Assembly: GCA_004298915.1 (NCBI GenBank)
Contig: SCTE01000310.1
Span: 1-5,156, forward strand
Length of the DNA: 5,156 bases
Direction: 5' to 3'
DNA from: Chloroflexota bacterium
GTDB taxonomy: Bacteria > Chloroflexota > Limnocylindria > Limnocylindrales > CSP1-4
Shown here: positions 1-5,156 of the stretch, in pieces
Position numbering within the stretch: the first letter of the stretch is position 1
Layout: every line of letters starts with the position of its first letter
Notes under the pieces: model-generated
Seen by the model: the letters and a program-made list of their open reading frames with translations, nothing else
Told to the model about the DNA's origin: nothing
The model's database searches: none
Position numbers and translations under genes: made by a program

Positions 1-160
1 CGAGGATGAGGTCCTTCTGCTGGGTTCGGGCATCCGCGACGATCCGCGCGGCCTTTTCCTGGGCGACCTTGACCGACTGGTTTGCCCACCGGCTTCGTGC
101 GACGAAACCAATGGCAATACCGACGGCCAGCGCCACGAGGGCGACGGCAAGGTATTCCAT
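1..160 (-). CDS. rny: Ribonuclease Y, N-terminal part (cut by window edge)
   Basis: Partial gene: the first 53 codons are visible and the rest lies beyond the left edge. The protein starts MEYLAVALVALAVGIAIGF, a single N-terminal membrane segment (about residues 3-21). A basic turn (R22, R24) follows, then a charged helix rich in Ala, Lys, Glu and Gln (KAARIVADARTQQKDLIL). This is the RNase Y pattern of a membrane anchor followed by a coiled coil; the KH and HD catalytic domains would lie outside the window. RNase Y is a membrane-associated endoribonuclease that starts mRNA decay. The ATG (158-160) has a GGGAGG ribosome binding site 5 nt upstream. The position after recA-recX matches a recurrent recA-recX-rny order, although an opposite-strand gene now separates them. 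Another anchored coiled-coil protein cannot be excluded because no catalytic domain is visible. Confidence 0.78.
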   Translation of the reverse strand, partial: MEYLAVALVALAVGIAIGFVARSRWANQSVKVAQEKAARIVADARTQQKDLIL

Positions 161-260
161 CTGTTCCTCCCATCCGACCGATCAGGCCGGACGCGTGTCG
201 TTCGTTGCAACGGTCGCCGGGATGGAGTCATCTCCCAGGGCCCCCGCGAGCGTTGGGCGT

Positions 261-289
261 AGCCTACTACGGTCACGCCGCCACGCCAA
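261..289 (-). promoter_or_regulatory. Candidate sigma-A-type promoter for rny
   Basis: On the minus strand a TTGGCG -35-like hexamer (284-289) lies exactly 17 nt from a TAGGCT -10-like hexamer (261-266). The predicted leader to the rny ATG is about 95 nt. The -35 matches consensus at four of six positions; the -10 keeps only the most important T, A and final T. The -10 lies inside an inverted repeat, GGCGT (256-260) and ACGCC (275-279). It is the best candidate seen in the 161-391 divergent spacer. No equally good promoter was found for the plus-strand flavoprotein gene. Confidence 0.42.
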
Positions 290-391
290 AATACGGAGCT
301 CCCTGGGCCGCAACGGTTCGTGGCACGTCTGGAGCGCGGGCCGCGAGCGCGTGCGGGAGCGTGACCCGGCCGCCGGAACGTCTGATGGGAG

Positions 392-1642
392 ATGTCCTTG
401 AACCGACCGCGAACCGTCGATACCGTCATCATCGGCGCGGGCCAGGCCGGCCTCGTCATGAGCCGGCTCCTCGCCGAGGCAGGGCGCGAGCACGTGGTCC
501 TCGAGCGACGGGCGACCCTGGGAGGCGCGTGGCAGGACCGCTGGGACGCCTTTCGACTCGTCTCCCCGAACTGGACGACGAGCGTGCCCGGGTACGCATA
601 TGACGGCGACGATCCGGACGGCTTCATGCCGCGCGACGAGCTCATCGCGCACTTCCGCGCGTACGCCTCGGCGATCGAGGCGCCCGTCGAGCTGGAGACG
701 GCAGTCACCGCCCTCGATCCCGTTGATCGCGGCGCGGCCCGGTTCGAGGTCACGACCACGCGAGGTTCGATCCTGGCCAGGACCGTGGTCGTCGCGACCG
801 GGCCGTTCCAGGCCCCGCACGTCCCGTCGATCGCCGACGGCCTCGCGCCCTCGATCCTCAGCCTCCACGTCGACCGCTACCGGAATCCGTCGGCCCTCTC
901 TGACGGAGGCGTGCTGCTCGTCGGTTCGGGCCAGTCGGGCGTCCAGCTGGCCGAGGAACTCCAGGCCGCCGGGCGATCGGTGACGATCTCGGTCGGCCAC
1001 TGCGGCCATGCGCCGCGTCGGTATCGCGGGCGCGACGTCTTCTGGTGGCTCCGCCAGCTCGGGACGGTCGGCGCCGGCCTCGGCGTCACGCTGCCCACCG
1101 CGGATCGGCTGCCGTCCCCCGCGGCCCGCTTCGCCTGCAACCCCCAGCTCTCCGGCCACGGCGGCGGTCATGACGTCAACCTCCGGAGGATGGCAGCGGG
1201 TGGCGTGCGCCTCGTCGGTCGCCTCGTCGCCTTCGAAGGGACGCGCGCCAGGCTGGCACCCGACCTCGGCGACAACCTGCGCTACGCCGACGCCTTCTTC
1301 GATGAGCGGCTTCGCCCGCTGTTCGACATGTATGCCGAGCGATCGGGGGAGACATTCCCGCCCGCGGAGATCGAACGCTTCGACTACGACGTTCCCGAGG
1401 TCACCGAGCTCGACCTCGCCGCCGAGGGCATCTCGACGGTGCTCTGGACGAGCGGCTACCGTCCCGTCCTCGACTGGATCCACCTGCCCGTGCTCGATTC
1501 CTTCGGGCTCCCGGTCCAGACCCGAGGTCGGTCCTCGGTCGAGGGCCTGTGCTTCATCGGGACGCCGTGGCTCCTGGACATGGGCTCCGCCAACCTGGTC
1601 GGCCTTGTTCGCGATGCGGAGACGCTCGCCAGCCGGATCTGA
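392..1642 (+). CDS. FAD/NAD(P)-dependent monooxygenase-like oxidoreductase (CzcO/FMO type)
   Basis: A 416-residue flavoprotein. The FAD-binding motif GAGQAG is at residues 15-20, with acidic E38 at the end of the second strand and LGGAW at 43-47. A TPNWT-like SPNWT (58-62) is followed by YDGDDPDGFMPRDE (70-83). VVVATGPF (132-139) is the ATG motif of flavin monooxygenases, and SLHVDRY (157-163) resembles the FMO HxxxY signature. The NADPH-binding motif GSGQSG is at 178-183, RYRGRD at 210-215 and TSGYRP at 353-358. FIGTPWL (388-394) opens the final FAD-contacting segment. Such enzymes use NADPH and oxygen to oxidise soft nucleophiles or ketones; the substrate cannot be read from sequence. It looks complete and soluble. 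The gene lies alone on the plus strand between recX and rny and ends 17 nt from the recX stop, tail to tail. Start choice: GGGAG (387-391) abuts the ATG, whereas the TTG at 398 sits 6 nt after it, so the protein may begin there (414 residues). Confidence 0.9.
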   Translation: MSLNRPRTVDTVIIGAGQAGLVMSRLLAEAGREHVVLERRATLGGAWQDRWDAFRLVSPNWTTSVPGYAYDGDDPDGFMPRDELIAHFRAYASAIEAPVELETAVTALDPVDRGAARFEVTTTRGSILARTVVVATGPFQAPHVPSIADGLAPSILSLHVDRYRNPSALSDGGVLLVGSGQSGVQLAEELQAAGRSVTISVGHCGHAPRRYRGRDVFWWLRQLGTVGAGLGVTLPTADRLPSPAARFACNPQLSGHGGGHDVNLRRMAAGGVRLVGRLVAFEGTRARLAPDLGDNLRYADAFFDERLRPLFDMYAERSGETFPPAEIERFDYDVPEVTELDLAAEGISTVLWTSGYRPVLDWIHLPVLDSFGLPVQTRGRSSVEGLCFIGTPWLLDMGSANLVGLVRDAETLASRI

Positions 1643-1659
1643 CGGCGGCACAGACGAAC

Positions 1660-2226
1660 TCAGTCGCTATCGACGTCCTCGTCGGAGGCCACGTCGTCCG
1701 TGGCACCGATGGACCTGGACGCGGCCGCGGCGGTCTCGGGATCGAAACCGTTCCGGGCCAGGAGCGCGTAGGCACGCTGCCGTCGGGCCCGTGGATCCAC
1801 GACGCGTGCCAACGAACGCGCGTTGCGACTGAGGAGCCTCTCGGCGGCATCGATATCCGCCCCAGGATGGTGGGCTTCCCTATCCGTGAGCGTTTGATCG
1901 GCCGTCTGCCGATCAATGCCCTTGCGGGCCAGTTCCGACATGAGCGCACGCGATCCGCGCGGCCGAACCCGGTCACGAGATTCAATCCAGGCGCGCGCGA
2001 ACGCCTCGTCGTCGAGCATGCCGAGCTCGATGAGTCGGTCAATCGCTGCCGCAACGAGATCCTCGCGATACCCGACACGGGTCAACCGGCGCCGAACCTC
2101 GCCAATCGATCGTTGCCGCTGCTCCAGAAACCGCAGTGCCGCGTCAAGCACCACGGAGGGCTCATCGACAGCACCGAGCCGTTCACGTTTCTCGGCGAAG
2201 CCTTCCCGTCGCTGGCGACGAGCCAC
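1660..2226 (-). CDS. recX: Regulatory protein RecX
   Basis: A 188-residue RecX. These proteins bind in the groove of the RecA filament and usually inhibit it or limit its growth. The fold is a series of three-helix repeats. The first contains ALRFLEQRQRSIGEVRRRL (30-48) and GY at 52-53. The second carries the family hallmark LGMLDDEAFARAWIESR (68-84), followed by RGSRALMSELARKGI (90-104). A third, weaker repeat spans roughly 128-170. The tail is acidic (TDDVASDEDVDSD). The first 25 residues are a basic, non-conserved extension. The GTG start lies 3 nt after the recA TAG. A GGAGG (2238-2242) inside the recA 3' end is 11 nt upstream, so translation is probably coupled to recA. The gene converges with the plus-strand flavoprotein gene, with 17 nt between the stops and no visible terminator hairpin. 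Confidence 0.93.
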   Translation of the reverse strand: MARRQRREGFAEKRERLGAVDEPSVVLDAALRFLEQRQRSIGEVRRRLTRVGYREDLVAAAIDRLIELGMLDDEAFARAWIESRDRVRPRGSRALMSELARKGIDRQTADQTLTDREAHHPGADIDAAERLLSRNARSLARVVDPRARRQRAYALLARNGFDPETAAAASRSIGATDDVASDEDVDSD

Positions 2227-2229
2227 CCG

Positions 2230-3309
2230 CTACTCGGCCTCCGAGATGCCCTCGACCGGGATCGGCACCGTGTCGACCATCGACCGGATCTTCGCCTCGA
2301 TCTCGGCCGCGATCGGCGGGTTCGCCTTCAGGAAGTCCTTCGACGCCTCGCGTCCCTGGCCGAGCCGCGTCTCCGCGTAGGTGAACCACGAACCGGTCTT
2401 GTCGACGACATCCATGGCGACGCCGACATCGAGCAGGCCGCCCTCCTTCGACACGCCCTCGCCGTACATCACGTCGAACTCCGCGACCCGGAATGGCGGC
2501 GCGACCTTGTTCTTGACGACCTTCACGCGAACCCGGTTGCCCACGGCATCCGTGCCCGACTTGATCGTCTCGATCCGCCGGATGTCGAGTCGAACGCTGG
2601 CGTAGAACTTCAGGGCTCGACCACCGGGCGTCGTCTCCGGATTGCCGAACATCACGCCGATCTTCTCGCGCAGTTGGTTGGTGAAGACGAGCGACGTGTT
2701 CGAACGGCTGACCGCCCCGGTCAGCTTGCGCAGAGCCTGGCTCATGAGCCGGGCCTGGATCCCGACGAACGAGTCCCCCATCTCGCCCTCGATCTCGGCA
2801 CGCGGCACGAGGGCCGCCACGGAGTCAACGACGACGACATCGATGCCGCCCGACCGGATGAGGGTCTCGGTGATCTCGAGGGCCTGCTCGCCGGTGTCCG
2901 GCTGGCTCACGAGCAGCTCGTCCACGTTGACGCCACAGGCACGGGCATAGCTCGGGTCCAGGGCGTGCTCGACGTCGATGAACGCGGCGACGCCGCCCTT
3001 GCGCTGCGCTTCGGCGATGACGTGCTGGCAGATCGTGGTCTTGCCCGACGACTCCGGCCCGAAGATCTCGGTGATCCGGCCGCGCGGGATGCCCCCGACG
3101 CCGAGCGCAAGATCGAGCGCGATCGAGCCGGTCGGGATGAAGTCGACATGCTGCCGTTCGGCCGAGCCGAGCTTCATGATCGCCCCGCGACCGAACTGCT
3201 TCTCGATCGAGAGGATGGCCGAGTCCACGGCCTTGCCGCGCTCGGCAACGCTCTTCTCGGTGGCTCGTTCCACGCTTCGATCCGTACCGCGGTCGCTGGT
3301 TATCGCCAT
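2230..3309 (-). CDS. recA: Recombinase RecA
   Basis: A complete 359-residue RecA, the ATP-dependent recombinase that coats single-stranded DNA, pairs it with homologous duplex and, in many bacteria, triggers LexA cleavage. Walker A GPESSGKTT is at residues 84-92. The catalytic Glu is E114 (DVEHALDP). Walker B VVVVDSVAAL is at 158-167 with D162. Loop L1 lies around EIEGEMGDSFVG (172-183). Loop L2 follows the ATP-sensing Q212 and includes FGNPETTPGG (221-230). The C-terminal region holds KVVKNKVAPPF and GLLDVGVAMD. The N-terminus is about 18 residues longer than in E. coli, and the C-terminal tail (ISEAE) is short and weakly acidic. No intein interrupts the nucleotide-binding motifs. The ATG at 3307-3309 is preceded by a poorly placed AGGAG (12 nt away) and a nearer GGGA. 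No GAACNNNNGTTC-type LexA box was found upstream. Confidence 0.98.
   Translation of the reverse strand: MAITSDRGTDRSVERATEKSVAERGKAVDSAILSIEKQFGRGAIMKLGSAERQHVDFIPTGSIALDLALGVGGIPRGRITEIFGPESSGKTTICQHVIAEAQRKGGVAAFIDVEHALDPSYARACGVNVDELLVSQPDTGEQALEITETLIRSGGIDVVVVDSVAALVPRAEIEGEMGDSFVGIQARLMSQALRKLTGAVSRSNTSLVFTNQLREKIGVMFGNPETTPGGRALKFYASVRLDIRRIETIKSGTDAVGNRVRVKVVKNKVAPPFRVAEFDVMYGEGVSKEGGLLDVGVAMDVVDKTGSWFTYAETRLGQGREASKDFLKANPPIAAEIEAKIRSMVDTVPIPVEGISEAE
2238..2242 (-). promoter_or_regulatory. recX ribosome binding site inside recA
   Basis: GGAGG on the minus strand lies within the last codons of recA, 11 nt before the recX GTG. The spacing is longer than ideal, which fits a start that relies partly on ribosomes finishing recA. 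That would keep RecX output below that of RecA. Confidence 0.55.
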
Positions 3310-3319
3310 GTTCCCGTCA

Positions 3320-3351
3320 CGCTCCTGTCAGTGGCTGCCGCCATCGGAGCG
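3320..3351 (-). promoter_or_regulatory. Possible hairpin in recA leader covering the ribosome binding site
   Basis: On the minus strand CGCTCC (3346-3351) can pair with GGAGCG (3320-3325). Inside it, TGGC and GCCA form a four-base-pair stem around a GGCA loop. The downstream arm contains most of the only good AGGAG upstream of the recA ATG. An RNA fold here could therefore lower recA translation when it forms. The stem is short with an asymmetric internal loop and no U-run, so it does not look like a terminator. In GC-rich DNA such a structure may be chance. Confidence 0.25.
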
Positions 3352-3373
3352 GACAGGGCGTCCACTCGATGGA

Positions 3374-3535
3374 TCAGGTCTCGTCCCGGTCCTCGTCGAC
3401 CGTGCGTGGCTTGCGCGCCTTCCGATAGACCTCGACGTTCGCCGGCGGTTCGGAAAGCGGCTGCAGCTTCGGCGCGCCCGACTTGTCCTTCGGTTTCTTC
3501 TTGGCCTCGCGGCTTGGTCGATCTCGAGAGCCCAT
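3374..3535 (-). CDS. Small basic, disordered protein (53 aa), unknown function
   Basis: A 53-codon ORF fills the gap between tgt and recA on the same strand. It begins MGSRDRPSREAKKKPKDKSG and ends RKARKPRTVDEDRDET. About 15 Lys/Arg and 10 Asp/Glu, seven Pro and almost no large hydrophobic residues suggest an unstructured, nucleic-acid- or protein-binding peptide. There is no signal peptide, membrane segment or Cys motif. The ATG (3533-3535) has a strong GGAGG (3544-3548) 8 nt upstream, better than those of recA or recX. The gene starts 42 nt after tgt stops and ends 64 nt before recA starts, as expected for an operon member. I do not recognise a named family. The N-terminal pattern (RDR, then a Lys/Pro-rich stretch) loosely resembles unnamed short proteins in GC-rich bacteria, but that is a weak impression. 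Competing longer frames here are Arg/Ser-rich and look like shadows. Confidence 0.68.
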   Translation of the reverse strand: MGSRDRPSREAKKKPKDKSGAPKLQPLSEPPANVEVYRKARKPRTVDEDRDET

Positions 3536-3543
3536 CGAGTGGT

Positions 3544-3548
3544 CCTCC
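3544..3548 (-). promoter_or_regulatory. Ribosome binding site of the 53-aa ORF
   Basis: A perfect GGAGG on the minus strand, 8 nt before the ATG at 3535. It is the main evidence for translation of this short ORF, and it fixes the frame against two overlapping open frames that have no such site. Confidence 0.65.
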
Positions 3549-3577
3549 GCGCTGTCTGGACGGTACCCGGAGCGTCT

Positions 3578-4870
3578 TCACGCCGGCTCCACGTCGGCTG
3601 CACCGGCAGTTTGCCGGCCCGCGTACTCCCGCAGCGAAGCGAGCGATTCGGGGAAGGTCCCGGCTCGCAATGCGGCCCGGATCCTGCCCATGAAGTCTAG
3701 GGTGAAGGTCAGGTTGTGACAAGTTGCGAGCCGGAACGCGAGCAGCTCTTTGGCCCGGAACAGGTGGGCGAGATAGGCCCGCGAGAACGACCGGCAGAGC
3801 CGGCACGGACAGCCTTCCTGGACCGGCCGCGGGTCGTCCTGGAACGCGCTGTTCCGGAGGTTGAGCTTTCCGCCCGGCACCCACAGCTGCCCGTTGCGGG
3901 CGACGCGGGCCGGGAGGACCGAATCGAACAGGTCGACGCCCAGGCGAACGGCATCGAGGATGTCGGCCGGCGAGCCGAGGCCCATGAGGTATCGCGGCCG
4001 GGGATCGCCGTCCAGGATGGGCACGACGACATCGAGCGCGGTCGCCCGTTCAACCGGCGTCTCGTCCCCGGCCAGTCCGCCGATGCAGATGCCGTCGAAT
4101 GGCATGCTCGCGATGAACCGGGTCGAGCGCTCGCGGAACTCGGGATCGACGCCGCCCTGGATGATCCCGAACAGCGCCTGGTCCGGGCGGGTATGCGCCG
4201 CGAGGCTCCGTTCCGCCCAGCGATGCGTCCGTTCCATCGCGGCCTCGACCTCGGCGCGCGGTGAGCTCGGAAACACCGGGTGATCGAAGGCGACCGCGAT
4301 GTCCGGTCCCAGGGCCTCCTGGACGCCGATCGCGAGCTCCGGCGTGAGCCGGTGCGTGGCCCCGTCGATGTGGCTCCGGAACGTCGCCCCGTCGTCGTCG
4401 ACCTCGCGGGCATCGGCCAGCGACACGACCTGGTAGCCGCCGGAATCCGTGAGGATCGGCATGTCCCAGCCCATGAACCGGTGGAGGCCCCCGAGCCGCT
4501 CGATCCGCTCGTGGCCGGGCCGCAGGTACAGGTGATAGGTGTTGGCGAGGACGATCGACGCGCCGACCTCGACGAGGTCGTCCGGATCGAGGGCCTTGAC
4601 GGTCGCGTTCGTGCCGACCGGCATGAACTGGGGCGTGTCGATCACGCCGTGCGGGACGGTCAGGCGGCCCAGGCGGGCCCGGGTCCCGCCCGTGGGGTCC
4701 GCGGTCGCGAGGACGTCGAATTGCGCCGGGCGCGGCGTGCCGCGCGGCGGAACCTGCGGCGTCGCGCGGTCGCCGGCACCGGGTCCGGAGGAACCTACAA
4801 CCGGACGTGGCGTTCCCCCCGGCGCACCGGCTGCGGGCGCGGTCCCGCCCGCGACCGCCGGCTCAGCGAT
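3578..4870 (-). CDS. tgt: tRNA-guanine transglycosylase (Tgt), apparent AUC start
   Basis: Tgt swaps guanine at wobble position 34 of GUN-anticodon tRNAs for a 7-deazaguanine on the queuosine pathway. With an ATC start the protein is 430 residues. The first 50 are a Pro/Gly/Ala-rich extension and the conserved barrel begins near FDVLAT (51-56). MPVGT is at 83-87, and LTDSGGYQV (140-148) holds D142, equivalent to the general-base Asp102 of Zymomonas Tgt. FDSVLPARVARNG (315-327) holds the nucleophile D316 (Asp280). Zinc ligands are C354, C356, C359 and H385 (CPCRLC, then CHNL). Pocket positions look unusual: FDHPVFP (195-201) replaces FDECTPYP, and GGLAGDE (264-270) replaces GGLAVGE. No ATG, GTG, TTG or CTG exists in frame between the ruvB stop and the conserved core; AGGAG lies 6 nt before ATC at 4868-4870. 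The frame stays open further upstream, but only as antisense-like Arg/Ser-rich sequence over ruvB. Product certain; start uncertain. Confidence 0.93.
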   Translation of the reverse strand: MAEPAVAGGTAPAAGAPGGTPRPVVGSSGPGAGDRATPQVPPRGTPRPAQFDVLATADPTGGTRARLGRLTVPHGVIDTPQFMPVGTNATVKALDPDDLVEVGASIVLANTYHLYLRPGHERIERLGGLHRFMGWDMPILTDSGGYQVVSLADAREVDDDGATFRSHIDGATHRLTPELAIGVQEALGPDIAVAFDHPVFPSSPRAEVEAAMERTHRWAERSLAAHTRPDQALFGIIQGGVDPEFRERSTRFIASMPFDGICIGGLAGDETPVERATALDVVVPILDGDPRPRYLMGLGSPADILDAVRLGVDLFDSVLPARVARNGQLWVPGGKLNLRNSAFQDDPRPVQEGCPCRLCRSFSRAYLAHLFRAKELLAFRLATCHNLTFTLDFMGRIRAALRAGTFPESLASLREYAGRQTAGAADVEPA

Positions 4871-5156
4871 CCCCGGCTCCTGGGTCGTCCGCCCAAAGGC
4901 TCGGCATGTCCGGCTCCGAGCGGCGAGGCGGCGGGATCTCGAAGCCGAGTCCGGACAGGTGCGTCCGGGCGAGGTCCGTCGCGATTCGTCCCTGCGGGGT
5001 CCGATCGAGGAACCCGAGGCGGAGCAGGAACGGTTCGTACACGTCCTCGATCGTCTCGACTTCCTCGGACAAGACCGCGGCCAGCGATGCGACGCCAACG
5101 GGCCCTGACCCGAACTTCTGGACGATGGCCGCAAGGAGTTTCCGGTCGGTGGAATC
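4863..5156 (-). CDS. ruvB: Holliday junction helicase RuvB, C-terminal part (cut by window edge)
   Basis: The last 97 codons of RuvB; the AAA+ ATPase domains lie beyond the right edge. RuvB is the hexameric motor that, with RuvA, drives branch migration of Holliday junctions. Visible is the winged-helix DNA-binding domain: DSTDRKLLAAIVQKF, then GPVG, the family hallmark IEDVYEPFLLRLGFL and RTPQGRIAT (usually RTPRGR). After the domain comes a non-conserved tail of about 30 residues ending DDPGAGDR, longer than in many RuvB proteins. The gene begins this window's minus-strand series and overlaps the proposed tgt start by 8 nt, so the two are probably co-transcribed and translationally coupled. 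Confidence 0.96.
   Translation of the reverse strand, partial: DSTDRKLLAAIVQKFGSGPVGVASLAAVLSEEVETIEDVYEPFLLRLGFLDRTPQGRIATDLARTHLSGLGFEIPPPRRSEPDMPSLWADDPGAGDR
4877..4881 (-). promoter_or_regulatory. Ribosome binding site pointing to the tgt ATC start
   Basis: AGGAG on the minus strand lies inside the last ruvB codons. Exactly 6 nt separate it from ATC (4868-4870), the first codon of ATCGCTGA, whose last three bases are the ruvB stop. The arrangement is that of a classic overlapping, translationally coupled start, except that the codon is ATC instead of ATG. No comparable site precedes any other candidate codon in the tgt frame. Confidence 0.55.

Noticed and set aside
205..233. A plus-strand promoter for the flavoprotein gene (TTGCAA, 17 nt, TCATCT)
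   Set aside because: The -35-like element and spacing are acceptable, but the -10-like hexamer matches consensus at only two positions and lacks the key A.
182..1651. A 489-codon open frame on the minus strand opposite the flavoprotein gene
   Set aside because: Its translation is rich in Arg, Gly, Glu and Asp with no domain or motif, and it lies exactly antisense to a gene with clear FAD and NADPH motifs. Long shadow frames are normal at this GC content.
1643..1659. A shared bidirectional terminator between the flavoprotein gene and recX
   Set aside because: The 17-nt gap contains no GC-rich palindrome followed by a T-run on either strand, and neither do the adjacent coding ends.
2696..2705. 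TGTTCGAAC-like sequence inside recA as a LexA operator
   Set aside because: It lies deep in the RecA coding region, lacks the spacer of a GAACNNNNGTTC box, and encodes conserved RecA residues.
1549..3693. A 714-codon open frame on the plus strand spanning recX, recA and the small ORF
   Set aside because: It is antisense to two certain genes, shows no recognisable fold, and is His/Arg/Asp-rich as expected of a complement of GC-rich codons.
3300..3884. A 194-codon minus-strand frame across the tgt 3' end and the tgt-recA gap
   Set aside because: Its first half is a shifted reading of Tgt and the rest is low-complexity Arg/Gly/Pro. The 53-residue frame in the same gap has the proper ribosome binding site.

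Overview
The window is GC-rich, compactly coded DNA from a bacterial chromosome. It carries a recombination and RNA-processing cluster on the minus strand, read from high to low coordinates: the 3' end of ruvB, then tgt, a small basic ORF, recA, recX, and the 5' end of a gene that is most likely rny (RNase Y). The recA-recX-rny order, the high GC content and the small lysine-rich protein suggest Chloroflexota (for example a Limnocylindria-like lineage) or a deep-branching actinobacterium. This placement is an inference from gene order and composition, not a phylogenetic result.

Layout: 1-160 (-) is the start of a membrane-anchored RNase Y-like protein. 161-391 is a divergent intergenic region with one plausible promoter for rny. 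392-1642 (+) is a two-dinucleotide-domain flavin monooxygenase-like oxidoreductase, the only plus-strand gene, placed between recX and rny. 1660-2226 (-) is recX, whose GTG start lies 3 nt after the recA stop. 2230-3309 (-) is a complete recA with no visible intein. 3374-3535 (-) is a 53-residue basic ORF with a strong ribosome binding site. 3578-4870 (-) is tgt (tRNA-guanine transglycosylase). 4863-5156 (-) is the RuvB C-terminal winged-helix region. No tRNA, rRNA, CRISPR array or insertion sequence was seen.

How the genes fit together: RuvB (branch migration), RecA (strand exchange) and RecX (RecA modulator) act in homologous recombination. Tgt modifies tRNA wobble position 34 and RNase Y turns over mRNA. 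From ruvB to recX the genes share a strand with short gaps or overlaps, consistent with one transcription unit.

Two observations on tgt stand out. Its frame has no ATG, GTG, TTG or CTG anywhere in the roughly 50 codons before the conserved fold begins, yet a well-spaced AGGAG precedes an ATC codon that overlaps the ruvB stop, which suggests a rare AUC start or a single-base change. Also, the two pocket positions that are Cys and Val in preQ1-specific bacterial enzymes appear to be Pro and Gly here, and the queA gene often found between ruvB and tgt is missing from this spot. Together these raise the possibility of direct queuine salvage.
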